Shown here one piece after another: positions 25,861 through 32,301 of a stretch of DNA of 32,301 nucleotides (its first letter is position 1; each line of letters opens with the position of its first letter). The stretch covers positions 1 through 32,301 of the forward strand of contig JBKPIY010000045.1 of assembly GCA_046730475.1 (NCBI GenBank). Direction: 5' to 3'. This DNA comes from JBKPIY01 sp046730475 (GTDB lineage: Bacteria > Actinomycetota > Thermoleophilia > Solirubrobacterales > 70-9). The notes beneath the pieces were generated by a model that made no database searches, was not told where the DNA came from, and saw nothing but the letters and a program-made list of their open reading frames with translations. The position numbers and the translations under genes are program-made.

Positions 25861-26670
25861 GTGCCCGGGTCGTCCTCAACCGACTTCGAGCTGCTCGAGC
25901 GCTGCTTCGACTTCGAGCTTCGGCTCGAGCGCTCAGTGGCCGAGCGCGAGATCGAGCTCGACCTGGGGGTGGCGATCGTGCACACCCGGATCCCGGAGGT
26001 CTTCTCGGCGAACTACCTGCTGGTCGAGGATCCCGGCGCGGGCGCCGCCCTGATCGCCGCCGAAGCGGACCGCGTCCTCGGCGGGCTCGGGATCGAGCAT
26101 CGCTGCGCCTCTCCCACCCCGGCCGCGGACACCGACGCGCTCGCCGGCGGATTCCGGGCGCTCGGGTGGGACGTCGACACCAGCCTGTTCATGGCCCTGG
26201 CGCAGCCGCCGCTGGAGGGATCCGCGGCCGATGTCGCCGAGGTCGACTTCTCCCTGGTCGAGGCGGCCCGCCGTCAGGTGATGCTCACCGGGCGCTGGGC
26301 CCCGTACCTCGGCGGGGAAGCCGGCGAACAGATGCTTCGCTGGGACCGCGCCCTGACCGCCGCGGGCGGGGGCCGCTGGTTCGCCGCCACCGTCGACGGC
26401 GAGGTGGCGGCCTACGCGGGGCTCTACGGCCGAGGCGGGATCGGCCAGGTGGAGACCGTCGGCACCATCCCCGCGGCGCGCCGCCAAGGCCTCTCTCGCG
26501 CGGTGGTCACCGCCGCCACCCGCGCGTCGGTCGATCGGGGCGACGAGCTCACCTTCATCGTCGCCGACGCCGAGGACTGGCCGCGGGACTTCTACCGCCG
26601 CCTCGGGTTCGAGCCGATCGGCCGCTCGCGGGCCTTCATCCGTCCTCGCCCCCGTACACCTCGCGCTTGA
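25861..26670 (+). CDS. GNAT family N-acetyltransferase
   Basis: A 269-residue protein with a C-terminal GNAT domain that transfers an acetyl group from acetyl-CoA to an amine. The acetyl-CoA pyrophosphate loop is RRQGLS (about 207-212) in IPAARRQGLSRAVVTAATRA, followed by DFYRRLGFEPIGRSRAF, the usual strand and helix after it. The first 150 residues form a separate, weakly conserved half, as in two-domain GNATs. GTG 25861 was chosen because the frame further left overlaps the dehydrogenase gene on the other strand. The 3' end overlaps the padR-type gene by 35 bases, end to end. Substrate unknown; divergence from the beta-oxidation gene does not prove a link. Confidence 0.85.
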   Translation: MPGSSSTDFELLERCFDFELRLERSVAEREIELDLGVAIVHTRIPEVFSANYLLVEDPGAGAALIAAEADRVLGGLGIEHRCASPTPAADTDALAGGFRALGWDVDTSLFMALAQPPLEGSAADVAEVDFSLVEAARRQVMLTGRWAPYLGGEAGEQMLRWDRALTAAGGGRWFAATVDGEVAAYAGLYGRGGIGQVETVGTIPAARRQGLSRAVVTAATRASVDRGDELTFIVADAEDWPRDFYRRLGFEPIGRSRAFIRPRPRTPRA

Positions 26671-27106
26671 TCAGGGCGACCGAGCGGATCACCGAGTCGA
26701 GGAACGGCTCGACCTCGCCCAGAAGCCGCCGGTACTCGCGGCGGCCCGCGGGGGTGATCGAGTAGTAGCGGCGGGAGCGGCGGTCGGGCAGCTCCCAGCG
26801 CCCCTCGACCAGGCCCCCCGCCTCCATCTCGCGCAGGAGCGGGTACATCGTATTCGGGTTCACCGAGATCACCCCCTGGGTGATCCCCTCGATCTCCTCG
26901 ATCAGCCGGTTGCCGTAGGTCGGCTCCCGCGAGATCAGGTGGAGGACGAGCAGGGGAAAGACGTCGCGCCGGCGGATCTCGCCCCCGAACACGTCCGAGG
27001 GGCGCCCTCCGCGCCGCCCGCCACGACGCGCGCGGACCGCCTCCTCCCCCACCCGCGCGGTCGCCTCGACGGCCTCGGAGACGGGCTTGCGCCACTGCTC
27101 GGCCAT
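26636..27106 (-). CDS. PadR family transcriptional regulator
   Basis: A 156-residue regulator with a winged-helix domain of the PadR type. After an Arg-rich N-terminal arm (RARRGGRRGGRPSD) comes RRDVFPLLVLHLISREPTYG, then NRLIEEIEGITQGVISVNPN, TMYPLLREMEAGGLVEGRWE with the recognition helix, and the wing RRSRRYYSITPAGRREYRRL. A C-terminal helix for dimerisation follows. The targets are not known, but the divergent or flanking genes (acetyltransferase, acyl-CoA dehydrogenase) are candidates. ATG 27106 has TATCTT seven bases upstream and no Shine-Dalgarno, so it is probably leaderless and could control its own promoter. Confidence 0.92.
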   Translation of the reverse strand: MAEQWRKPVSEAVEATARVGEEAVRARRGGRRGGRPSDVFGGEIRRRDVFPLLVLHLISREPTYGNRLIEEIEGITQGVISVNPNTMYPLLREMEAGGLVEGRWELPDRRSRRYYSITPAGRREYRRLLGEVEPFLDSVIRSVALIKREVYGGEDG

Positions 27107-27113
27107 CGCAGCG

Positions 27114-27119
27114 AAGATA
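27114..27119 (-). promoter_or_regulatory. Candidate -10 element for leaderless padR-type gene
   Basis: TATCTT on the minus strand, 7 nt before the ATG at 27106. Confidence 0.45.
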
Positions 27120-27159
27120 CCGCGCCGGACTTACGAATAAGCACGAGGTGGTGCGGACG

Positions 27160-27195
27160 CGAGAACGCCCCGGTGCGTGGGCCGGGGGGTTCTCG
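27160..27195 (-). terminator. Strong stem-loop after the acyl-CoA dehydrogenase gene
   Basis: CGAGAACGCCCCGG and CCGGGGGGTTCTCG form a 14-bp stem with a single mismatch and an 8-nt loop, starting 25 bases past the dehydrogenase stop. No T-run follows; high-GC actinobacteria often lack it. It probably ends the dehydrogenase message and protects the PadR-type promoter from read-through. Confidence 0.6.
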
Positions 27196-27219
27196 GGGGA
27201 GGAAGAGGGCCCTTGGGGC

Positions 27220-28455
27220 CTAGACCGTGGCGGGAGCCTGCTCCTGCTGGCTCGCCTCGGACGCCTGCGCCGCCTTGTCGGCGGCGTCGGCCTCCGGGGT
27301 GGTGTCGGAGACGTCGCGGCCCATCAGCAGCTCCTTCGCGATCACCAAGCGCTGGATCTGCGAGGTGCCCTCGTACAGCTGCATGATCTTGGCGTCGCGC
27401 ATCAGCTTCTCGACGGGGTACTCCTTGATGAAGCCGTAGCCGCCGTACACCTGGACCGCGTCGACCGTCACCTCCATCGCCGAGTCGGCGGCGAAGCGCT
27501 TCGCGTGCGAGGCGGCCAGGGTGTTGCGCCTGCCTTGGTCGAGGAGGACGGCGGACTGCCACACGAGCAGCCGCCCCGCCTCCACCTTGGTCGCCATGTC
27601 GGCGATCATGAACGCGACCGCCTGGTGCATCGCGATCGGGACGCCGAACTGGATCCGCTCCTTCGAGTAGTCGGAGGCGAACTCGAGCGCGGCGCGGGCG
27701 ATCCCGACGGCCATCGCAGCGACACCGGGCCGAGTGCGGTCGAGGGTCATCATCGCCAGCTTGAAGCCGTGGTTCTCCTCACCGAGAAGGTTGCCGAGGG
27801 GGACCTCGGTCTCGTCGAAGGTGATCGTGGCGGTGTTGGAGGCTCGCTGGCCGAGCTTGTCCTCCTTCTTGTCGACGGTGACCGTCCCGTCCTTGGGGAC
27901 GACGAAGGCCGAGATCCCGCGGTGGCCGGCGTCCTTGTCGGTCTTCGCGTAGACGGTGAACCAGTCGGCGTGGCCGCCGTTGGTGATGAAGCACTTTGAG
28001 CCGTTGATCACCCACCTATCGCCCTTGCGCACGGCGGTGGTCTTCATCCCGGAGACGTCGGAGCCGGCGTCGGGCTCGGTGAGGCAGAACGAGGCGAGCT
28101 TGGGGGCCTCGGTGATCATCCCGAGGTACTCCTTCTTCACCTCATCGGAGCCGCCGAGACCGACCGGCGCCGAAGCGAGGCCGTTGGCCATCAGCGAGGT
28201 GCCGATGCCGGAGCAGCCCCAGCCCATCTCCTCCTCGATCAGACAGCCGGACAGGTAGTCGAGGCCCGGGCCGCCGTACTCCTCGGCAACGTGGGTGTTC
28301 ATCAACCCCACCTCCCAGGCCTTCTCGATGATCTCCTGGGGCCAGGTTCCGTCCCTGTCGTAGTCCCAGGCGACCTTGCGGATCTCCCTCTCGGCGAAAT
28401 TGTGGGCCAGCTCTCGCAGGTCCTTCTGCTCGTCGGTAAGCGTCAGGTCAACCAC
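27220..28455 (-). CDS. Acyl-CoA dehydrogenase
   Basis: A 411-residue FAD enzyme of the first beta-oxidation step, forming trans-2-enoyl-CoA and passing electrons to electron-transferring flavoprotein. The family marks are CLTEPDAGSDVSGMKTTA (about 125-142), NGSKCFITNGGHADWFTVYA in the middle domain, RIQFGVPIAMHQAVAFMIAD, VQVYGGYGFIKEYPVEKLMR, and LYEGTSQIQRL with Glu362 as the catalytic base, the short/medium-chain position. A Ser/Gln/Ala-rich tail of about 25 residues is not part of the fold. The start is GTG 28455, with AAGGAG nine bases upstream. Two palindromes upstream (28500-28514 and 28556-28569) suggest repressor control by a TetR-like fatty-acid sensor. Confidence 0.95.
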   Translation of the reverse strand: MVDLTLTDEQKDLRELAHNFAEREIRKVAWDYDRDGTWPQEIIEKAWEVGLMNTHVAEEYGGPGLDYLSGCLIEEEMGWGCSGIGTSLMANGLASAPVGLGGSDEVKKEYLGMITEAPKLASFCLTEPDAGSDVSGMKTTAVRKGDRWVINGSKCFITNGGHADWFTVYAKTDKDAGHRGISAFVVPKDGTVTVDKKEDKLGQRASNTATITFDETEVPLGNLLGEENHGFKLAMMTLDRTRPGVAAMAVGIARAALEFASDYSKERIQFGVPIAMHQAVAFMIADMATKVEAGRLLVWQSAVLLDQGRRNTLAASHAKRFAADSAMEVTVDAVQVYGGYGFIKEYPVEKLMRDAKIMQLYEGTSQIQRLVIAKELLMGRDVSDTTPEADAADKAAQASEASQQEQAPATV

Positions 28456-28499
28456 GTTGAGATGCTCCTTTTTCGTCGAACTTGTTTGCCGGCCGGTGC

Positions 28500-28514
28500 G
28501 GGACCGTCGGTCCC
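28500..28514. promoter_or_regulatory. Palindrome upstream of the acyl-CoA dehydrogenase gene
   Basis: GGGACCG-T-CGGTCCC has perfect 7-bp arms around a single base, 45-59 bp before GTG 28455. It is a possible operator or an mRNA leader structure. Confidence 0.45.
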
Positions 28515-28555
28515 GCCGGAAACGCGCTCAGCCGTGGCGGCTGGCGGAAACCGAT

Positions 28556-28569
28556 TGACTGGTCAGTCA
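28556..28569. promoter_or_regulatory. TetR-type operator candidate between divergent genes
   Basis: TGACTG-GT-CAGTCA has perfect 6-bp arms with a 2-bp spacer. It lies between the acyl-CoA dehydrogenase (100 bp to its start) and the plus-strand gene at 28634. The shape is that of TetR-family sites of fatty-acid genes, recalled in general terms and not matched to a specific regulator. Confidence 0.5.
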
Positions 28570-28620
28570 GCCAGTAGGTAAGGGTACCAGCAGCGGGGAC
28601 GGTCGCGCGCGAGGCCCCAT

Positions 28621-28626
28621 TACGCT
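28621..28626 (+). promoter_or_regulatory. Candidate -10 element for leaderless gene at 28634
   Basis: TACGCT, 7 nt before the ATG at 28634. Confidence 0.4.
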
Positions 28627-28633
28627 TTCCCTG

Positions 28634-29086
28634 ATGCCGCTGGCTGACCTGAACGCCGGGCTGGTCCTGATCGCGATCGTTCTGATCGCGCTTCCCGTGG
28701 GGGCGATCGCCTTCGCCCTCGGCGCCGGTGGTGCGCTGCGCGAGATCGGCAAGGGCAAGTTCGCGATCGACCAGGATCTGCCCCAGACCCCGCCCGCTCC
28801 CGCCATTTCGGGCCCCGTGCGCGAGGAAGAGATTCGCCAGATGGTTGAGGCGCGGAGCTACCGGCGGGTCGCCCGGGGCGAGGAGCCGCTCGACGTCGAA
28901 GCCGAGGTGAGGCGGCTGACCGCCCCCCCGCAGGGCTCGATCGTGGGGGACCGCGGCCTTCGCGAGGAGGTGCGCCAGCTCGTCGTCGCCCGCAACGAAC
29001 GGCGGGTTCGGCGCGGCGAGGAGCCCCTCGAGATCGAGGCGGAGATCGAGCGCCAGCTGCGCGAGCTCGAGAACCTCGGCCAGTAG
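28634..29086 (+). CDS. Membrane-anchored protein with duplicated motif, function unknown
   Basis: A 150-residue protein. One membrane helix (LVLIAIVLIALPVGAIAFAL) lies at residues 10-29, followed by a Pro-rich stretch. Then come two copies of a helical unit: EIRQMVEARSYRRVARGEEP plus LDVEAEVRRL at about 65-95, and EVRQLVVARNERRVRRGEEP plus LEIEAEIERQL at about 115-146. The units share (V/A)R(Q)x(V)xAR-RRV-RGEEPL-xEAE and are probably the result of internal duplication; each looks like a SHOCT-type helical motif. The soluble part is inferred to face the cytoplasm. Start ATG 28634 has a -10-like element 7 nt before it. I do not know a function. Confidence 0.8.
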   Translation: MPLADLNAGLVLIAIVLIALPVGAIAFALGAGGALREIGKGKFAIDQDLPQTPPAPAISGPVREEEIRQMVEARSYRRVARGEEPLDVEAEVRRLTAPPQGSIVGDRGLREEVRQLVVARNERRVRRGEEPLEIEAEIERQLRELENLGQ

Positions 29087-29113
29087 CGCCGGCGGGGCGG
29101 CGATGCGGCTCGC

Positions 29114-29119
29114 TATATA
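29114..29119 (+). promoter_or_regulatory. Candidate -10 element for leaderless gene at 29127
   Basis: TATATA (part of TATATAA), 7 nt before GTG 29127. It is strikingly AT-rich against its surroundings. Confidence 0.55.
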
Positions 29120-29126
29120 ACTCCGG

Positions 29127-29480
29127 GTGATGAGCCCTGACGAGCGGGATGCCTCCGAGACGATCGTCGAGCTGAACGACCTCCTGGTCCAGCCCGGCGC
29201 GTATTTCAACCCCCAGACCGAGGTCCTGGTGGTCGTCGACGACTCGACGGCGCTCGACCAGGAGATCTTCAACATGGAGGCGTACGAGGGCGCCGAGTGG
29301 GTTCGGATCTCCGACGAGGTCCCGGTCGACGAGGAGCGGCGCGACGAGCTCCTCGAGGCCTTCCAGACTCACTACCACCCCGGCACGGGCGGCGGCTCGG
29401 TCTCCGGAGCCGGCCTCGACCAGGACGACGGCGAAGAGGACGAGGACGAGCGCGGCCAGGATCCCGGCCGCGAGGATTGA
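29127..29480 (+). CDS. Hypothetical acidic protein
   Basis: A 117-residue protein with a compact first part: ETIVELNDLLVQPGAYFNPQ, TEVLVVVDDSTALDQEIFN and AYEGAEWVRISDEVPVDEE. It reads like a small alpha/beta domain. It ends in a low-complexity acidic tail (DQDDGEEDEDERGQDPGRED). There is no signal peptide or known catalytic motif. GTG 29127 and ATG 29130 are adjacent in frame; the GTG lies exactly 7 nt after TATATA, which favours a leaderless start there. It is 40 bp after the duplicated-motif gene and has its own promoter candidate. Family not recognised. Confidence 0.78.
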   Translation: MMSPDERDASETIVELNDLLVQPGAYFNPQTEVLVVVDDSTALDQEIFNMEAYEGAEWVRISDEVPVDEERRDELLEAFQTHYHPGTGGGSVSGAGLDQDDGEEDEDERGQDPGRED

Positions 29481-29507
29481 TCGCCGTCGGCGAGCCCGCC
29501 GGATCGG

Positions 29508-29787
29508 GTGACACGCCCAGGACCCGACACCGCGGCGGCGGACGCCGACATGCGCGTGGTTGCGGTGGACCGGCCGGGGATCGGCCGCTCCGATCCGCAG
29601 CCGCGTCGGCGGGTCCTCGACTGGCCGAAGGACGTGGCCGAGCTGGGCGACTCGCCTGCGATCGAGCGTTTCACCGTGCTCGGTTCTCGTTCGGGGCGCC
29701 CTGCGCGCTCGCCTGCGCGGTCGATGTCGCCCCCGGACGCACAGGAGCTCCGACGCCAGAAGGTCCGCGGCGGGCTGGCCGGTCTTA
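29508..29787 (+). pseudogene. Fragment of an alpha/beta hydrolase gene with frameshift
   Basis: One frame reads MRVVAVDRPGIGRSDPQPRR, then VLDWPKDVAELGDSPAIERF and TVLG. Near 29683 the frame must shift, after which another plus frame reads FSFGAPCALACAVDVAPGR. Joined they give the nucleophile elbow GFSFG with the catalytic-type Ser and the typical VAVDRPGxGxSDP segment. The N-terminal oxyanion region and the C-terminal Asp/His part are missing. It is therefore a fragment truncated at both ends. It ends at the edge of the antiporter gene on the other strand. Confidence 0.7.
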
Positions 29788-30783
29788 GGCGAATCCGAAG
29801 GCGAGCGCCAGGACCGCCCAGACGAGGAGGAGCTGGAGGCCCTCGAACCAGTTGGACTCGCCTTCGTTGGTGACCACGTTCGCGATCAGGACCGCGATCA
29901 GGACCGCGCCGACCTCGAATCCGTTGAGGACCAGCGGCATCGGCCCGGGGCCGAGGACGAAGGAGACGAGGCCCAGGACGGGCGCGACGAACAGGGCGAT
30001 CTGGGCGCTCGAGCCGATCGCGATGTTGACCGCGAGGTCCATCTTGTTCTTGCGGGCGACGAGGACGGCGACCCAGTGCTCGGCGGCGTTGCCGACGATC
30101 GCCACCACCACGGCGCCGATGAAGAACTCGCTCAGGCCGATCGCGTGGGAGGCGCCCTCGATCGAGCCGACCAGGATCTCCGACATCCCGGCGACTGCCG
30201 CCCCGGCGATCGCCAGCCAGACGACCGCCTTGCGCGTGCTCCAGCCCCAGGTCTCCTCGTCCTCGTACGCGGGGTTGAAGACGTCGTAATGGGTACGAAG
30301 CGAGAAGACAAGGCCCGACACGTAGGAGACGATCAGCACGCATGCGACGGCGATCGAGAGATGCTCGACCGTGCTCCCGAAGTCGATCCGCTCGGCGCCG
30401 GCCGCCGGCAGCCCACCCCCCTCGACGAGCTGGAAGATCGCGGGCATCACCATCGCCGCGGCGGCGAGGAACAGCATCGAGGACTGGGCGTTGGCGCTCG
30501 CCCGGGAGAATGTCTGCTTCTCGCGGCCGAGGCCCCCGACGAACATCGCCGCCCCCAACACGAGGAGGATGTTGCCGATGATCGAGCCGACCAGCGAGGC
30601 CTTGACGACCTCGTGCAGGCCGGTGCCGAGGGCGAACAGGGCGATGATCAGCTCAGGGGCGTTCCCGAAGGTGACGTTCAGGAGTCCGCCGACCCCCGGG
30701 CCCGAGCGCGCGGCGAGCTCCTCGGTCGCCCTCCCCATCATCGCGGCGGTCGGGATCACCCCGAGGGCCGAGGCCGTGAACAC
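29785..30783 (-). CDS. Calcium/proton antiporter-type membrane protein (CaCA family)
   Basis: A multi-pass protein that would export Ca2+ in exchange for protons. Two inverted repeats carry the family motifs: GLLNVTFGNAPELIIALFAL in the first half and FFIGAVVVAIVGNAAEHWVA in the second, each with the acidic residue (GNAPE and GNAAEH). An acidic cytoplasmic loop (YEDEETW) separates them. About ten or eleven helices are expected. Start GTG 30783 is the first canonical start. However the frame stays open further left in protein terms: GWPYALVPFIPLSIVLDLAG, a conserved first helix, lies immediately before it without any ATG, GTG or TTG back to the TAG at 30958. The true start may be a CTG near 30888, or a sequence error hides it. 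Confidence 0.87.
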   Translation of the reverse strand: MFTASALGVIPTAAMMGRATEELAARSGPGVGGLLNVTFGNAPELIIALFALGTGLHEVVKASLVGSIIGNILLVLGAAMFVGGLGREKQTFSRASANAQSSMLFLAAAAMVMPAIFQLVEGGGLPAAGAERIDFGSTVEHLSIAVACVLIVSYVSGLVFSLRTHYDVFNPAYEDEETWGWSTRKAVVWLAIAGAAVAGMSEILVGSIEGASHAIGLSEFFIGAVVVAIVGNAAEHWVAVLVARKNKMDLAVNIAIGSSAQIALFVAPVLGLVSFVLGPGPMPLVLNGFEVGAVLIAVLIANVVTNEGESNWFEGLQLLLVWAVLALAFGFA

Positions 30784-30957
30784 GACGGCGTCAGGGGTGC
30801 CGGCCAGGTCGAGGACGATGGAGAGCGGGATGAAGGGGACCAGAGCGTAGGGCCACCCCTGGGGGCCGAGCAGGAAGGCGAGCGTCAGCCGCGGGGCGCC
30901 GCCCGGCGGCGCCGAGGGGCTGTCGCCGCTCGCCTCGACCGCGTCGCCCCTAGGTCC

Positions 30958-32025
30958 CTATTGCTGGAGCAGCGCGGCGCACTTCCGGAGCTCGGCGGCG
31001 CCGCTTGCGCTCTGGATGCAGGCCAAATACGCCTGTGAGGCGCCGCTGCTCGGCGCGGTGGCACTGCCGCCGGCCTGCGGGAGGGCCCCGCCGAGGCCGC
31101 CAGCCAGCCCTCCCAGCGACTTCGGGTTGACCCCGAACTGCCGGAGGAGGTCGGCGAGCGGCTTCGTGTTCGCCGGCGCCTCGATCGTCTGGTCCTGATT
31201 GACGTCCTTGAAGGTGAGCGAGAAATCGATCGTCACCGAGCTCGGGGTGCCGGGGGCGCCTGCGGGCGGCTCGATCTGGAGGTGGGCGGTGAGCTTGCGG
31301 AGGAGCTTGTCGTTCGTCCCGGTGTAGACGTCGAAGTCAGCGGTCTTGACCGCGCCCTCGATCTGCTTGATCTGGGACGGGGAGATCTGCTGAGCGGCCG
31401 GGCCGGCGCTCTGGGCGAGCTTTTGAAGGCCGTTGAGCAGCTTCGGGACGTCGGCCGACCCGGAGATGTGGATCGTGTCGGTCCCCTCGACGTCGGTTGT
31501 CCCTTCATTGTTCACTCCGGTGAGCCAGTCCCTGGGGTCGATCCCGAGCCGGTTCAGAAGGCTGGTGCCCTGCCCCTGCGACTTGCTCCGCCGCTCGAGC
31601 CGTTGGAAGGTCGAGGCGAACTGGTCGAAGAGCCGGGTGGGGACCGAGTAGTCGCTGCCCTGGAAGTTGACGAAAGCCGCGCTGCCGGTAGAGGTGAGGC
31701 CGCCGTCGAAGGCGAAGGTGCCCTGCGAGGTGTCGGCCTTGACGGTGGCGTTGACGTCGAACTTCGGGAACCCGCCGCCGCCGCCCTGGAAAGGCCCGCC
31801 GAGGGTGATGTCGACCTTAGCCGGCTGACTGCCGCCGCTGGCGTTCACGCTGAGCGTGAGGTCGAAGTTGCCGCTCGTGATCGATCGATCGTTGGAGAAG
31901 GTCTCCTTGAGGACCTGCTGTGGGTCCTCGTTGGTGGCGCTGCCCCCGCCGCAGGCGGCGAGCGCGACCGCGAGCCCCAAGGCAACAGCGAGCGGGACGA
32001 CGATCAGGGCGCGGGAGCGATGCAA
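30958..32025 (-). CDS. Secreted lipoprotein, LppX/LprG-like
   Basis: A 355-residue lipoprotein. The signal has LHRSR, ALIVVPLAVALGLAVAL and the lipobox LAAC, followed by a GGGS linker. The rest has a pattern of long amphipathic strands (GNFDLTLSVNASG, FPKFDVNATVKADTSQ, TFAFDGGLTSTGSAAFVNF) and NIVSG-like pairs, which recall the LppX/LprAFG family that carries lipids in a beta-sheet cavity in mycobacteria. That match is approximate. The C-terminal QLQ-rich tail is short. The start is TTG 32025, with AGGAG nine bases before it; the longer frame to 32289 lies opposite the divergent zinc-ribbon gene and is not used. The antiporter gene follows directly. Confidence 0.85.
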   Translation of the reverse strand: MHRSRALIVVPLAVALGLAVALAACGGGSATNEDPQQVLKETFSNDRSITSGNFDLTLSVNASGGSQPAKVDITLGGPFQGGGGGFPKFDVNATVKADTSQGTFAFDGGLTSTGSAAFVNFQGSDYSVPTRLFDQFASTFQRLERRSKSQGQGTSLLNRLGIDPRDWLTGVNNEGTTDVEGTDTIHISGSADVPKLLNGLQKLAQSAGPAAQQISPSQIKQIEGAVKTADFDVYTGTNDKLLRKLTAHLQIEPPAGAPGTPSSVTIDFSLTFKDVNQDQTIEAPANTKPLADLLRQFGVNPKSLGGLAGGLGGALPQAGGSATAPSSGASQAYLACIQSASGAAELRKCAALLQQ

Positions 32026-32133
32026 ACCTGGCTTCTCCTGGCTAGCGGGGTAGACGGTCGCGGGGAGGCGCCAGGGTAGCGCAAGCCCCCTTTCCCGGCG
32101 CCGGGTCCTCGCGGCGAGGCGCCGCCGCTGCCC

Positions 32134-32139
32134 TATCGT
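32134..32139 (+). promoter_or_regulatory. Candidate -10 element for leaderless gene at 32147
   Basis: TATCGT, 7 nt before GTG 32147, in the gap between divergent genes. Confidence 0.4.
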
Positions 32140-32146
32140 TCCGGTG

Positions 32147-32301
32147 GTGACTGCGGGCGCCCGAGACTGCCCCTCATGCGGCGCATCCAATCCCGAGCGC
32201 GCCCGGTTCTGCATGGCCTGTGGAGGGGAGCTTCCCCGCGCCTGTCCGAGCTGCGGGGCCGAGAACCCCGCCCGGGCGAAATTCTGCATCGAGTGCGGGA
32301 C
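32147..32301 (+). CDS. Double-zinc-ribbon protein, 5' part only
   Basis: The first 51 codons are in the window. They encode two tandem zinc ribbons: CPSCGASNPERARFCMACGG and CPSCGAENPARAKFCIECG, each with two Cys-x2-Cys knuckles. In Thermoleophilia and related groups this start is often followed by a class III adenylate/guanylate cyclase and an AAA ATPase with TPR repeats. That is knowledge of similar proteins and not visible here. GTG 32147 and the neighbouring GTG 32144 are in the same frame; the first fits the -10 spacing. The gene runs off the right end of the window. Confidence 0.85.
   Translation, partial: MTAGARDCPSCGASNPERARFCMACGGELPRACPSCGAENPARAKFCIECG

Noticed and set aside
29380..29510. 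Minus-strand frame reading like a basic start plus membrane helix (RRRRSILAAGILAALVLVLF)
   Set aside because: No start codon precedes it. It is opposite the acidic tail of the 29127 gene, and acidic codons read backwards give hydrophobic residues.

Overview
The window is very GC-rich chromosomal DNA from what looks like a high-GC actinobacterium, most probably of the Thermoleophilia (Solirubrobacter/Gaiella-like). That placement is an inference. It rests on the ftsH-hpt-tilS-folP housekeeping block, MerR- and zinc-ribbon-fused class III cyclases, RTX proteins with Sec signal peptides, and many starts that look leaderless. No tRNA, rRNA, CRISPR array or intact insertion sequence was seen.

Layout. 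(1) 1-514 (+) is a decayed thioesterase-like (hotdog) gene. (2) 511-8406 (-) is a housekeeping block: tilS, hpt, ftsH, a monoamine-oxidase-type flavoprotein, a small lipoprotein and folP, with a MerR/adenylate cyclase behind tilS. (3) 8687-9941 (-) holds two short coiled-coil proteins and an SCP2-like protein. (4) 10202-13242 (+) holds a large secreted cell-wall protein (lytic transglycosylase, degenerate LytM, M15-like domain), with an 8-codon leader ORF overlapping its start, followed by a gene without an obvious start codon. (5) 13.2-17.4 kb is an accessory patch of small genes, a stand-alone C-terminal piece of a flavin monooxygenase and several palindromes. (6) 17480-22763 (-) carries three tandem paralogous secreted RTX proteins, with the 5' remnant of a fourth copy behind them. 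(7) 23065-28455 is a fatty-acid oxidation and acyl-metabolism region: sirtuin, fused 3-hydroxyacyl-CoA dehydrogenase/enoyl-CoA hydratase, a divergent GNAT acetyltransferase, a PadR regulator and an acyl-CoA dehydrogenase with palindromic operator candidates upstream. (8) 28634-32301 holds two small proteins of unknown function, an alpha/beta-hydrolase pseudogene, a Ca2+/H+ antiporter-type gene, an LppX/LprG-like lipoprotein and the first codons of a double-zinc-ribbon protein.

How the genes fit together. TilS, Hpt, FtsH and FolP cover tRNA modification, purine salvage, membrane proteolysis and folate synthesis. The dehydrogenase, hydratase and sirtuin form a plausible beta-oxidation and acyl-lysine-removal unit, because the sirtuin overlaps the end of the hydratase gene. 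The strongest unexplained signals are three. One is the RTX paralog array with a shared non-RTX core and a dead fourth copy. One is a recurrent arrangement of a -10-like hexamer 6-8 nt before the start codon at nine genes. One is a set of alternative hairpins and leader features at 10125-10205 and 15664-15703.
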